In this document: positions 45,567 to 54,933 of the stretch, piece by piece | Numbering within the stretch: the first letter of the stretch is position 1 | Layout of the letters: the number at the start of each line of letters is the position of its first letter | NCBI GenBank assembly: GCA_020639095.1 | Contig: JACKHH010000020.1 | Span: 1 to 64,000, forward strand | Direction of reading: 5' to 3' | DNA from: Phycisphaerales bacterium | GTDB lineage: Bacteria > Planctomycetota > Phycisphaerae > UBA1845 | Length of the DNA: 64,000 bases | Notes under the pieces: generated by a model | What the model was told of the DNA's origin: nothing | The model's database searches: none | The model's input: only the letters and a program-made list of their open reading frames with translations | Position numbers and translations under genes: made by a program

Positions 45567-47255
45567 ATGCACGCAGCCGGGTTCGCGCGCGTCCGTAGAC
45601 TCCGCACATTCACCACGTTGTCGATCTTTCGCAAGTTCCGCGTTTCGCGCTTGTTGTGTGCCGCGCTTTGCACCGGCGTGTTTTGCTTCGCCGCGCGCGA
45701 TGCATTCGCCGAAAACCGTTCGTACGACGGCAGCGGCAACAACGTATCGCATTCCAATTGGGGATCGGTCGGGTCGATCTTCCTGCGCAAGTCGGAGACG
45801 GGTTACAACGATGGCTTCTCGTCGATGGGCGGGGGGACGCGTCCAGGTCCGCGCGAGATCAGCAACGCTGTAGTGCAGCAGAACGGTTCGATGATCAACA
45901 GCCGTGGCCTGAGCGACTGGGTGTGGCAGTGGGGGCAGTTCGTCGATCACGACCTGGACCTGAGCCCAGCCGCTGACCCGGCGGAATCGGCGAACATCGC
46001 CGTGCCCGCGAACGATCCCGTCTTTGGTTTTTCCTCAATCCCGTTCAACCGCTCGGTTTACCAGGCGGGTACGGGCACCGGGCCCGGCAACGAACGCTGC
46101 CAGATGAACATGGTGTCGTCGTGGCTCGACGGTTCAATGATCTACGGTTCGAACCCGACGACGGCGAACGCGCTGCGCGAACCGGGAACGGGACGCATGC
46201 AGGTCACGGCGCACGCGACGGGCAACCTGCTGCCGATGAGCGGCGGAATGTTCCAAGCCGGTGACGAACGCGCGAACGAGCAACTCGGGTTGACATCCGT
46301 GCATACGCTGTTCGTACGCGAGCACAATCGTATTGCGGACGAGGTGGCGGGCGCCAATCCTTCGTGGTCGCCCGATCAGGTGTATCAGCGGGCGCGGAAG
46401 ATCGTCGGCGCGGAAGTGCAGGCGATCACTTTCAACGAGTGGCTGCCGGCGCTGCTCGGTGGAACCGCGCTGCCGGAGTACGCGGGCTACGCCGACGACG
46501 TGGATGGCACGGTGGCGAATGAGTTTGCGACTGCGCTCTTCCGCGTGGGGCACACGATGCTCTCGCCGAATATCCGCCGGCTCGATGGCAGCGGCAACAC
46601 GATTCCCGAGGGCGACATTTCGCTGCGCGACGCGTTCTTTCAGCCGGACCGGATTCTCGACGAGGGCGGCGTCGATCCGCTGCTCAAGGGGCTTGCGTCG
46701 CAGCGTATGCAGGAAGTTGACGGGCATATCGTTGAGGACGTGCGCAGTTTCCTGTTTACCATTCCGACCGGCGGTATGGATCTCGCGTCGCTGAACATTC
46801 AACGCGGACGTGACCACGGTCTGCCGGATTACAACGCGGTACGCGAAGCCTACGGGCTGGCACCGGTGGATGACTTCGCGGACATCACGTCCGATCTGGA
46901 CATGCTCGCCGCGCTGGCTGCGACGTACGGCGACGTGGACAACATCGACCCGTGGGTGGGAGCGCTGGCGGAAGATCACCTGCCCGGTTCGAGCTTGGGC
47001 GAATTGCTCACCGCGGGAATTCTCGATCAGTTCCTGCGGCTTCGCGATGGCGACCGCTTCTGGTACGAGAACGATCCGGAGTTGGCGGACCTGCGCGACA
47101 TGCTCGCGAGCACGTCGCTTTCGGACATCATCCTGCGAAACACGACGATCACGAATTTGCAGGGCAACGTATTCTTCGTGCCCGAGCCCACAGCCGGTGT
47201 GCTGCTTGTGCTCGGCGCCGCGTTCGCCGCAACGCGCCGTCGCCGTTCGCGCTGA
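45567..47255 (+). CDS. Secreted animal-type haem peroxidase with PEP-CTERM signal
   Basis: 562 residues; GGAGG before the ATG. A signal segment (LLCAALCTGVFCFAARDAFA) ends near 48. The animal haem peroxidase fold is recognised from WGQFVDHDLDLSP (distal His region, about 125), GSMIYGS, LFVREHNRIADE, and FRVGHTMLSPNIRRLD (proximal His, about 332). Length fits the bacterial peroxicin/peroxidasin-like class. The C-terminus is VPEPTAGVLLVLGAAFAATRRRR, a PEP-CTERM signal. It should oxidise halides or phenols with H2O2 outside the cell. A spondin-like PEP-CTERM gene is convergent to it. Confidence 0.93.
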   Translation: MHAAGFARVRRLRTFTTLSIFRKFRVSRLLCAALCTGVFCFAARDAFAENRSYDGSGNNVSHSNWGSVGSIFLRKSETGYNDGFSSMGGGTRPGPREISNAVVQQNGSMINSRGLSDWVWQWGQFVDHDLDLSPAADPAESANIAVPANDPVFGFSSIPFNRSVYQAGTGTGPGNERCQMNMVSSWLDGSMIYGSNPTTANALREPGTGRMQVTAHATGNLLPMSGGMFQAGDERANEQLGLTSVHTLFVREHNRIADEVAGANPSWSPDQVYQRARKIVGAEVQAITFNEWLPALLGGTALPEYAGYADDVDGTVANEFATALFRVGHTMLSPNIRRLDGSGNTIPEGDISLRDAFFQPDRILDEGGVDPLLKGLASQRMQEVDGHIVEDVRSFLFTIPTGGMDLASLNIQRGRDHGLPDYNAVREAYGLAPVDDFADITSDLDMLAALAATYGDVDNIDPWVGALAEDHLPGSSLGELLTAGILDQFLRLRDGDRFWYENDPELADLRDMLASTSLSDIILRNTTITNLQGNVFFVPEPTAGVLLVLGAAFAATRRRRSR

Positions 47256-47277
47256 ACCAAACCAGACGATCAACGCA

Positions 47278-47319
47278 GCGACAGCCACCGGTTCAGTTGT
47301 CTGAACGGGTGGCCGTCGC
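47278..47319. terminator. Shared hairpin between convergent genes
   Basis: GCGAC-A-GCCACC-GGTTCAG with CTGAAC-GGGTGGC-C-GTCGC: a long, slightly bulged stem with TTGT loop between the peroxidase and spondin-like genes. No U-run, so a bidirectional terminator is likely but not certain. Confidence 0.65.
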
Positions 47320-47394
47320 GTGCCTCTCATCTCTCCCTTTTGCGGCTTGGGTAATTCCAGTGCTGTAGTCTTTGTGTGACTCTTACTGACGCAG

Positions 47395-48189
47395 TTACGC
47401 CCGACCGGCAATGCGGCGGCGACGGCGGAGCAGAACCAGGCCCGTTGCGCCGAGCATGATTGCGCTGCTCGGTTCCGGAACGATCGCGAACGAGATGCGG
47501 TAAATATCGGTGTTCGCGGTGAGCTGGCTGTCGAAGGTGTAGTTGGCTGCGGTGGTTTCGCCGTTGAAGACGCTGAGGTCGGCGAAGTCAAACCCCACGA
47601 CCCCGTTCTCGTCGGTATGATCCGAATTCATCGAGCCTTGCAGGAACGCCGCACCGAACGTGCCGTCCACTTCCGATCCCGCGTCCCACAGGTCGCTCGC
47701 CGTGAGCGTGATGCTGGCGATGTTGAGATTTCCCATGCCGTCGAAGAGTTCGTGCGCAGTCGGTGAGTCGTTCCCGATGAAGTAGTCGTTGCTCGGGACC
47801 GCCATCGCGGCGAACGTGAAATAGGGATTCACTGCCGGGTCCACGGCAAAGGTGCCCATGCCGGTCGCGCCCGGAGTCAGCGGGCCGGCGGGATTGGGAA
47901 CAACCGTGCCGAGGACTGCCGTCGCATCGGCTGCCCCGAACGCGGGGAACCAATCCGCACCGCTGCCGCCCTCGGCGATGGAGATGATGGCCTGGCTGGG
48001 CGCCGCGCCGTTGTTGAACGAATCGTACGTGCCGTTGTTGAACCCGATGCGCAGCGGCGCGAACGAAATGCTGTTCATCGGTGCGAGGTTTTCGACCGTC
48101 ACCTTGACCTGCACATCGGCGGCTGTTGCCAATGTCGGGATGGTGATGACAGCGACGGCTGTCACGGCGAGTTGACGAAATGTGCGCAT
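47395..48189 (-). CDS. Spondin-domain PEP-CTERM protein
   Basis: 264 residues from the ATG at 48189, which follows AAGGAGG. Signal peptide RQLAVTAVAVITIPTLATA. The body matches the bacterial spondin_N pattern: VKVTVENLAPMNSISFAPL at the N-terminus, ISIAEGGSG near 80 and DYFIGNDSP in the centre. Sorting signal VPEPSSAIMLGATGLVLLRRRRR. It should be displayed on or released from the surface and may bind matrix or glycans. It runs convergent with the peroxidase gene. Confidence 0.88.
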   Translation of the reverse strand: MRTFRQLAVTAVAVITIPTLATAADVQVKVTVENLAPMNSISFAPLRIGFNNGTYDSFNNGAAPSQAIISIAEGGSGADWFPAFGAADATAVLGTVVPNPAGPLTPGATGMGTFAVDPAVNPYFTFAAMAVPSNDYFIGNDSPTAHELFDGMGNLNIASITLTASDLWDAGSEVDGTFGAAFLQGSMNSDHTDENGVVGFDFADLSVFNGETTAANYTFDSQLTANTDIYRISFAIVPEPSSAIMLGATGLVLLRRRRRIAGRA

Positions 48190-48409
48190 ACCTTCCTCCT
48201 TCTTTTTGTCGTTGGTTTTCATTGATGAACGCTGGGTAATTGCGAACCGCCGAAGGTTCGCCCATGCGGGTGTGAACATCCTCTCTCTGTCCGAACACCC
48301 TTCGCGAAGTTAGTCGCAACCGGGGAGGCATCCTTGCAGACTTTTTTGAATTGTTGATCCGGTTCGTGTTGTATGATGGTCGCCGGGACTTGGACTAAGG
48401 GGCCATACC

Positions 48410-49309
48410 ATGAACTACACGATTCGTGCGTTTCGCGATGCGGGCGACGCAGTGCCGCAGTATGAACTGTGGCTGCGGGCGACGGAGGGGCTTCCGCGCG
48501 CGTGGCGGTCGAGCCTGCGCAACGTACAACACCAGTTGACCAACGCGGTTGAGTTTCCCAATTGCCGGTTGTATGCCGAGCGCGCGGACGGCACTATGAC
48601 AGGATACATCGGTACGCATCCGCCGTTCGAGTGGTTAGCGGCTGCCCATGGTCCGCCGGCGCGGTCGCTGGGCTGGGCGATTCCCTTTGGTTTTCCCTGG
48701 ACGCACCCGGTGGACGCGGCGCTCGAATCGGCGCTGCATGACGAAATGATTCGCTTGACGCCGATCACGTACGCTGATTTCAAACGCGACATCTATGTGC
48801 AACGGTTTCGGGAATCGTGGACGCGACATATTGCGTTTCTTGAGAACCGCGGCTGGCGCTTGCTGGATCGAATTCCGCTCATCGGCAAGGAAATCGGAAA
48901 CCTCGGCTCGCCACCATCGGAGACTGTTCCAGTGACGCGTGATGACATGTCACTGGTCGCGGAACTCTGCCAAGCGGACGACACAGCCGTCGAGGATTAC
49001 TCAAGCGAGGAATTGCTGCGCCGCTATGACGCGGGCTGGATTGTCAGCGATACGTTCTGGCGTGTGGGGGAGAGGGGTTGCTTCGCGCTGGAGCAACGCG
49101 GGCAATGGTCAGCCGTAACGCTGCTGTTCGCCAAACCCGAAGCCTGGGATCAAACACTACAAACCGCAGCCGCCCAAGCGAGCATGCTCGGCGCCAAGGA
49201 AATCTATTTCACGATCGAGTCACACGAAGGAAAGCGGCGCGCCGCGCTCGACCGCCACAACTACCGCGAGGTTGACGCAGGCGTCTACTACGTTCGCGAC
49301 GCCGATTGA
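48410..49309 (+). CDS. GNAT-like acetyltransferase-fold protein
   Basis: 299 residues, cytoplasmic. The overall layout resembles a two-domain GNAT protein: an N-terminal half (FRDAGDAVPQYELW, DGTMTGYIGTHPPFEW) and a C-terminal half ending LGAKEIYFTIESHEGKRRAALDRHNYREVDAGVYYVRD, where the Q/R-x-x-G/A acetyl-CoA loop is weak. Activity is therefore uncertain. It stands alone and has no signal peptide. It may be a non-catalytic or divergent member. Confidence 0.6.
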   Translation: MNYTIRAFRDAGDAVPQYELWLRATEGLPRAWRSSLRNVQHQLTNAVEFPNCRLYAERADGTMTGYIGTHPPFEWLAAAHGPPARSLGWAIPFGFPWTHPVDAALESALHDEMIRLTPITYADFKRDIYVQRFRESWTRHIAFLENRGWRLLDRIPLIGKEIGNLGSPPSETVPVTRDDMSLVAELCQADDTAVEDYSSEELLRRYDAGWIVSDTFWRVGERGCFALEQRGQWSAVTLLFAKPEAWDQTLQTAAAQASMLGAKEIYFTIESHEGKRRAALDRHNYREVDAGVYYVRDAD

Positions 49310-49409
49310 GCATGTTGTTGAGCAGTTCACGGTGCCCGAATACCAAGCGCTACCGTCCGCCGTGGGCCAGGACGTATCAAGAGATTCAGGAGTCGACACC
49401 AGTGGATGA

Positions 49410-50564
49410 CTAGGGGCTGACTTGCAGGATCGAACGCAGCACCGGTTCATAGGCTTCGGCCATGCGGAGAAAGCCAAGGTCGGTGGGGTGGACGCCGTCG
49501 ACCGTTCCATTCTCGCGACCATCGAGTTGGCCATTACCCGACAGTTTGTAGAGTTGTTGCACGCCTTCCGCGAGCAGTGCTTCGTATGCTTCGCGCAGAG
49601 CGGCTGTTCCCGGGTCGGTGTCGGGATTGAATGGGCTTTCGACGAGCAGGATCGGCGTTGTGGGTTGCTTGGATCGGAGTTGGCGAATGAACGGCATGAC
49701 GCGTTCGCGGACCATCTGGGTGGTCATGTTGGGCAGGCACTCGAGCACGTAAATCGACGCGTCCAACTCGGCGAGCAGATCGGCCATCGCCATTTCCATC
49801 TTGCCCGCACCGCTGAAGCCGAGGTTGATCACGGGTCGATCCAGCCAGCGTCCCAGGATCGCGGCATGGCACATGCCCGCGCGGCAAGCACAGCCGCCTT
49901 GGGTGATCGAGGTGCCGTAGAAGACGATCGGTTTGTTGCGTATGTCGGAACGCGGCGGGCCTGCGCGCAGCGACGACCCCGGCTCGATGCCGATCATGAG
50001 CTCGCTGACTTTCTGATAGAGCGGGAGGTAGAGCAAGTAGTCGGTGGGCGCTGGAGGGCAGCCCGTTGCGAGGACGCGCGTGGTCGTGGTCGTATCGGGT
50101 TTACCCACGGCGCGGAATCGCCAACTTCCGGTATCCTCGTACGCGGTGCGCTTGTCACGCACGTAGAGGTCGAGGCCGCTGTTACCCGTCGCAGCCATGT
50201 GGTACATCGCACCGCCGCCGTCCCAGCGCACGGCGATGCGCGGCGAGTCGGTCACGAAGCGTACGACGATCCCGGCAGTGTCTTTGCTGAGCGCCCAGAC
50301 TTCGTCCGTCACGTTGTCTTGCGCGCGCGCCGGCAGCCGTTCGAAGAACGTTTCCGTATCATCCCACCCGCGGCCCTCGATGGTCAGCGTGCGCGCGTCA
50401 TGCCAAATCAGGTTTGTGTCGTCAGCCTGTTGTGCCTGCGTCGCGGGTGCTTCCGCCATCACTTCAACCGGTCTGGCGGAACTGCACGCGAATGAAGAGA
50501 CCAGCAGCAATGCCGCGGCGACGGTGCACGCAGGCAGCGTTGAGGACTTGAACAAGACGGGCAT
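49410..50564 (-). CDS. SGNH/GDSL-type hydrolase lipoprotein
   Basis: 384 residues. Lipoprotein signal (TVAAALLLVSSFAC, lipobox Cys at about 27). A beta-rich N-terminal domain is followed from about residue 206 by the SGNH core: IVFYGTSITQGGCA (nucleophile Ser), NLGFSGAGKM (Gly block) and DGVHPTDLGFLRMAEAY (Asp/His of the catalytic triad). These enzymes remove acyl groups from glycans or esters in the envelope. A monocistronic gene beside the PLP enzyme gene. All three catalytic blocks are present, so activity is expected. Confidence 0.9.
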   Translation of the reverse strand: MPVLFKSSTLPACTVAAALLLVSSFACSSARPVEVMAEAPATQAQQADDTNLIWHDARTLTIEGRGWDDTETFFERLPARAQDNVTDEVWALSKDTAGIVVRFVTDSPRIAVRWDGGGAMYHMAATGNSGLDLYVRDKRTAYEDTGSWRFRAVGKPDTTTTTRVLATGCPPAPTDYLLYLPLYQKVSELMIGIEPGSSLRAGPPRSDIRNKPIVFYGTSITQGGCACRAGMCHAAILGRWLDRPVINLGFSGAGKMEMAMADLLAELDASIYVLECLPNMTTQMVRERVMPFIRQLRSKQPTTPILLVESPFNPDTDPGTAALREAYEALLAEGVQQLYKLSGNGQLDGRENGTVDGVHPTDLGFLRMAEAYEPVLRSILQVSP

Positions 50565-50625
50565 CAGGCAACTCCGTATCGAATTTGCGCGGTCACTTTG
50601 ACGGCTTTCATCGGGCGGTTGCGCG

Positions 50626-51564
50626 CTATCGCGGCTTGCTGAACACGTCCGTGCTCAGGTACTTCAAACCCGAATCGGCCATCAGTGTAACGATCTTTGC
50701 GTCGGGGCCCAGTTGCATGCCCAACTGGATGGCGGCGAGGACGTTCGCGCCGGATGACGTTCCGGCGAAGAGGCCTTCCTCGCGCGCAAGGCGTCGCGCC
50801 ATTTCCTTCGCATCGTCTGTTTTGATTGCGATGATTTCGTCGACGAGGCTCGGGTCCCAGAGTGGCGGCGTATAACCGATGCCGACGCCTTCGATCTTGT
50901 GCGGCCCGGGCGGTCCGCCTGACAAGACTGCGGACTCTGCGGGTTCGATGGCTGCGATTTTCACGCTGGGATTGTGCTGCTTGAGCACGGTCGCGACGCC
51001 GCGTGACGAGGCAGCCGTTCCCACGCAATTCACGAACGCATCGACCTTGCCCGTGGTTTGCGTCCAGATCTCCTCGCCCAATGAATGATAGCCGGTGATG
51101 CTGTCGTGGTTCTTGAGCTGATCGGTCCAGTATGTGTTGGGCTGGTCTGCGATGCGGCCGGCGGCAGCGATCATGTCCTCGATGAGCTTCTTCGTCGTGC
51201 GTCCGCCCTCGCTCGGCACCAGCGTGAGTTCCGCGCCGAGGGCGGCCATGTGGTCGAGCTTTTCCTTGCTGAACGCGTCGGACGAGACGATGTGCAAACG
51301 ATAACCTTTCGCGGCGCAGACGAGCGCGAGCGAAGTACCCGTGCTTCCGCCGGTGTACTCGACGACGGTGTCGCCCGGTTGGAGACGTCCGTCGGCCTCC
51401 GCGCGCGAGATCATCGCCAGGGCAGCGCGGTCCTTCATGCTTCCAGTGGGGTTTTCCCATTCGAGCTTGACGAAAACGCCAGCGCAGCCGGCGGGGACGA
51501 CGCGCTTCAATTGCACCAGGGAGGTGTTACCGATGGCTGTGATGATGTTGTTTGCGTCGTCCAT
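50626..51564 (-). CDS. Cysteine synthase-family PLP enzyme
   Basis: 312 residues from the ATG at 51564. PLP lysine in NPTGSMKDRAALAMI (about residue 45), GGSTGTSLAL phosphate-binding loop near 75, and the GTSSGAN segment near 265. This is the O-acetylserine sulfhydrylase / cystathionine beta-synthase fold (fold type II). It could make cysteine from O-acetylserine or a related beta-substituted amino acid; the sequence alone does not choose between CysK, CysM and others. No cysE gene is nearby. Confidence 0.9.
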   Translation of the reverse strand: MDDANNIITAIGNTSLVQLKRVVPAGCAGVFVKLEWENPTGSMKDRAALAMISRAEADGRLQPGDTVVEYTGGSTGTSLALVCAAKGYRLHIVSSDAFSKEKLDHMAALGAELTLVPSEGGRTTKKLIEDMIAAAGRIADQPNTYWTDQLKNHDSITGYHSLGEEIWTQTTGKVDAFVNCVGTAASSRGVATVLKQHNPSVKIAAIEPAESAVLSGGPPGPHKIEGVGIGYTPPLWDPSLVDEIIAIKTDDAKEMARRLAREEGLFAGTSSGANVLAAIQLGMQLGPDAKIVTLMADSGLKYLSTDVFSKPR

Positions 51565-51599
51565 GGTTATTCGTCTCGGATCGCGCGACGGAGTGTTTG

Positions 51600-51724
51600 A
51601 CGCAACTCTCCTCCCACTGGGACGGGCAGGGGGAGGGTGATAAGCACGCACGCTGATTGCATAAAGTACGCCCTCCGCGAAACCCCCTCACCCAGCCTCT
51701 CCCCCAAGGGGGAGAGGGGTTTGG
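51600..51724. repeat. Paired repeat, family 4 (copy 2)
   Basis: CTCTCCTCCCACTGGGACGG then GCAGGGGGAGGGTG on the left; CCCCCTCACCCAGCCTCTCC then CCCAAGGGGGAGAGGGG on the right, roughly inverted, with a loop of about 55 bases. It lies between the PLP enzyme gene and the 3' end of the PBP4-type gene. Confidence 0.78.
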
Positions 51725-51787
51725 GATGCCCAACGATTACGCACACTCACAATTGCGTCGCCTCTTGCGCGGTGTTGGCATGATACG

Positions 51788-54604
51788 TCAAGGCGTGGGA
51801 GATGACAGCATCACCGTGGAATAGTCGGCCAGATCAACGTCGCCATCCGCCTCGACGTCGCACGGCTCGCATCCGGGGAGGTATGGGGTGTCCGGGCCCG
51901 ACATGCAATCTACGAATATCGTGAAATCACTCAGATCGATATCCCCGTCACCGTCGAAATCGCCGACGCCCAACGCGTCGCGTTCCCGGAGCACGAGCTT
52001 GAGCGCGTCGAAGTAGACGCGCTGGTTCCAGGTTGCGGATGGTTTGCCGGAAACCGCAGCCTCCGAAACCTCGACCGAACCGGTGGCGAAGTCCGCACCC
52101 GTTGAGAAAGCGTACGCGCCGAGTGAGACCCAGGTGTGTGCGTTCTCACCGGATGTGCCACGCGGAATCTGATCGGCGTACGTGACATCAACGCCGTCCG
52201 CATGGCGAATGGTGTATTGCGCGTCGTTGCAGTTGGCGCCCTGTCCCCAAGTCACGAACACTTCGTAGCGACCATCGACGGGTATGTCGGGAGTGATACT
52301 CGCGTGGTCGGATCCTGCGTTGGGCAGGTCGTAGGTGATGAAGCGGCTGCCCGTGCCCGCGAGGTCATCGGCTTGGCTTTTCGCGCTGCTGTCGGCCCAG
52401 GCGCCGGACTCGTCGAGCGTCGCGACGTCGACCTGATCGCCCGCCAGGTCGCGTGCCTCGACGATTACGTCGTCCGGGAATTCAGTGTCGAGGAGAAATC
52501 CCAGCACGCGGTTCATCATCATTCGCCGCATACCCAGATGCCCGATCGCGTCGAATGGAAATCCCAAGTGCACAAGCCGGTAGCTGCCGGCGTATTGAAT
52601 GCCAGCGACGCCTGCGGATGCGCCCGCGTCCGAGATGTATTCCAGATTGGCCACGGCACCGCCGACGGGTGCAATCACATCGGGAAAACCAACATCCATC
52701 CACATCGGGTGGAAGTCGCCGACGGCAATGGGCAGATCAGCGAAGATGCCGCCGCTGCCCGCGAACCGATACGTTCCGGCATCGTCAGCGACGTAGTCGG
52801 CGTGCAGCGTGCCATTGTAGAACGTGCGGTCCGATGCGCTGCCCAGCCAGTCGAGATCCCAGCCAATCTCAGCGCCGGATACGAACAGATTGCCGCCGCC
52901 CAGCAGATACGAACCCACCAGCGACTGCTCTGTCGCGGAGAAGGTCACATCAACCGTTGACTCCTCGCCGAGCAGCCAGAGCACGGCAGCGTAGTCTGGC
53001 AGATCAACCTGTGCACCGGTAACGGCTTCGTTCGCGCAGGTGTCGAAGCGAACCGCCGCCGTCACAGCCTCCCCGTAGCGGATCGCGAATTCGTGATTGA
53101 GTTGCTCGGGATTCTCAGTCTGTCCAGCCGCCCAGCGATCGTTGCCATCGACGATCAGTATGCGATGCGGCGTCCGTGAGATACGCACGCCGTACGCATC
53201 GGACACCGGTCCCATTCCGTTGGCATTCACCGCGCGAACACGCACGTACTCGGCATCGCCAAGCGTCAAGCCCGCGATCGTCGCGCTCGTACCGGAAACG
53301 ACCTGATCGAGCGTCCACGCGCCCCCAGTGGCGCTGCGTTCGACGCGGTAACTTGTCGCACCGGTAGCAGCCGTCCAGGTCACGTCCGCGGTCCCAAGTG
53401 CGGAATTGCCGACGACGCTGCGCAAGGTAGCAGCGCCCGGCACGCTGCCGCCGAGCTGATTGATGTCGCCAACGAGCAGTTCGACCGCGCTATCGATCGC
53501 GTCGCGGCCCTCCGTTGAGGTAAACCCGCTGATGTCGTTCATCAGGAACGCGAAGTAGTAGCGCTCGTGGTCGATTGGGTTTTGCACATACCCGTTCAGG
53601 GTGACGACGCCGGTCAGCGTGCCCGTTTTGGCGTGTACGAGACCATCGGCTGGCCCGCTCGCGAATCGCGACGACAGCGTGCCGTCCACGCCGCCGATGG
53701 GCAAAGCGGAGGTGACGTACCAACCTTCCGGCGAGTTGAGCACGGTGCGCGTGAGCCCGATCCCCTGAAGGGCGGACACGCGGTTCGAATGCGATAGCCC
53801 CGCGCCTTCCAGGAAAACGCTGCCGGTCATGTCCACGCCGTGATCCTCAAGCCACGCCTGCACAACGTCCTCGCCGGTGCTGTCGGAACTGCTACCGTGC
53901 AATTCATACGCGAGGTGGCGAAGCAACGCCTGCGCGTCATCGTTGTCGCTGACTTTCATCAGGTCGCGACAGGCTTGGGAGAGCGGCATCGAACGCCACT
54001 CCGCAATTGCGACACCGGGCGGGCTGAAGCTTGTCGACGTGGCGGTCGCGCTGACGCTGATTCCGGCATCGAGCAGCGCATCGCGAAAGGCGACCACTGC
54101 GTCCGCGTTCGACGGCACCTCGGCGTACATCAGATACCCGAACCCGCGGACCGTTCCGGTAACGCTGCGCAGGCCCTGGTCGTAAAGCTGCTGCGCGAGC
54201 ATGTCGAGCGCGAAGCGGGCGTTGCCCGCGTAGTAATCGGTCGTCCAGGTGAAATCGTGATTGCCCAGGAGGATCAGGTCGCCCGTGAGCACGCCGTTGC
54301 CGTCGATCGTGCCGTCGCGATAGACCCGCGTGACGAAGCGGTGGTCCGGCCCCAGGAGCGACATGGTCGCTCCGACGACGAAGAACTTCGTCACCGATGC
54401 GGGTTTCTTTCCCACGTCCGCGTCGTGCGAGTAGTAGACCACGCTGCCGTCCGCGCTCTCGACCCGGCCGCTGAGCGTGTGCGAGCCGGGCAGGGCATCG
54501 AAGATGTCGTCGATTTGCTGTTGGAGCGTTTGGGCGGAGGCGGGTAAGGCGGTGGCAACGACGACCAAAAGCACTGCCACGCTCGCGAATCGGCGGGATC
54601 GCAT
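51788..54604 (-). CDS. dacB: PBP4-type D-Ala-D-Ala carboxypeptidase with golvesin-like and dockerin-like extensions
   Basis: 938 residues from the ATG at 54604 (the frame runs to 54850, but upstream lacks a signal). Signal peptide RFASVAVLLVVVATALPASA. Peptidase S13 core at about 25-400 with all three catalytic boxes: SVTK, SDN and KTG. Next come a fibronectin-III-like domain (DVTWTAATGATSYRVERSA), a large beta domain, a golvesin/CBM-like domain near 740-880 and a C-terminal pair of dockerin-like Ca loops (DFDGDGDIDLSDF, EADGDVDLADYS). It trims peptidoglycan peptides, and the extra domains suggest it is held on a surface assembly. S13 plus dockerin is very unusual. Confidence 0.9.
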   Translation of the reverse strand: MRSRRFASVAVLLVVVATALPASAQTLQQQIDDIFDALPGSHTLSGRVESADGSVVYYSHDADVGKKPASVTKFFVVGATMSLLGPDHRFVTRVYRDGTIDGNGVLTGDLILLGNHDFTWTTDYYAGNARFALDMLAQQLYDQGLRSVTGTVRGFGYLMYAEVPSNADAVVAFRDALLDAGISVSATATSTSFSPPGVAIAEWRSMPLSQACRDLMKVSDNDDAQALLRHLAYELHGSSSDSTGEDVVQAWLEDHGVDMTGSVFLEGAGLSHSNRVSALQGIGLTRTVLNSPEGWYVTSALPIGGVDGTLSSRFASGPADGLVHAKTGTLTGVVTLNGYVQNPIDHERYYFAFLMNDISGFTSTEGRDAIDSAVELLVGDINQLGGSVPGAATLRSVVGNSALGTADVTWTAATGATSYRVERSATGGAWTLDQVVSGTSATIAGLTLGDAEYVRVRAVNANGMGPVSDAYGVRISRTPHRILIVDGNDRWAAGQTENPEQLNHEFAIRYGEAVTAAVRFDTCANEAVTGAQVDLPDYAAVLWLLGEESTVDVTFSATEQSLVGSYLLGGGNLFVSGAEIGWDLDWLGSASDRTFYNGTLHADYVADDAGTYRFAGSGGIFADLPIAVGDFHPMWMDVGFPDVIAPVGGAVANLEYISDAGASAGVAGIQYAGSYRLVHLGFPFDAIGHLGMRRMMMNRVLGFLLDTEFPDDVIVEARDLAGDQVDVATLDESGAWADSSAKSQADDLAGTGSRFITYDLPNAGSDHASITPDIPVDGRYEVFVTWGQGANCNDAQYTIRHADGVDVTYADQIPRGTSGENAHTWVSLGAYAFSTGADFATGSVEVSEAAVSGKPSATWNQRVYFDALKLVLRERDALGVGDFDGDGDIDLSDFTIFVDCMSGPDTPYLPGCEPCDVEADGDVDLADYSTVMLSSPTP

Positions 54605-54933
54605 GATACATCCGTCTCGAAGAAGAATCCGGGCGTGTGCGGCGACATCGACCGGTGTCGTCCGCCGTCCTGTTACCCCCGCCCGAGTATAGCGAATCGC
54701 CAGCGCCCGCCCCAAGCCCCGATCGACGTAAATCGCCCTCGCCGAACAAGCTTTCGGCGGCCTAAGGTGCCTGGATGGCGGCGGATATGGCGCTATAATA
54801 TCCGCCCCGCGAGGACGCTTCGTGAAGTCTCGAATGCGTTCTCGTGACACCAGCCGGTATGCACGTGGGCGCGCGGCGGACCGGTGGAGAATGCGAGTAC
54901 ATTGCCCGACAACCTCAGCCAGGAGTTTGCACC
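54605..54933. other. Divergent intergenic region
   Basis: 329 bases between the dacB-like gene and the cytochrome c peroxidase gene. GCTATAATAT at 54791 could be a rightward -10 (TATAAT), with TTGGCG-like -35 matches not clear. The rest is GC-rich. Confidence 0.5.

Noticed and set aside
46134..47591. 485-codon minus-strand frame
   Set aside because: Antisense to the haem peroxidase gene, which is intact and well supported; the translation is Arg/Gln-rich without motifs.
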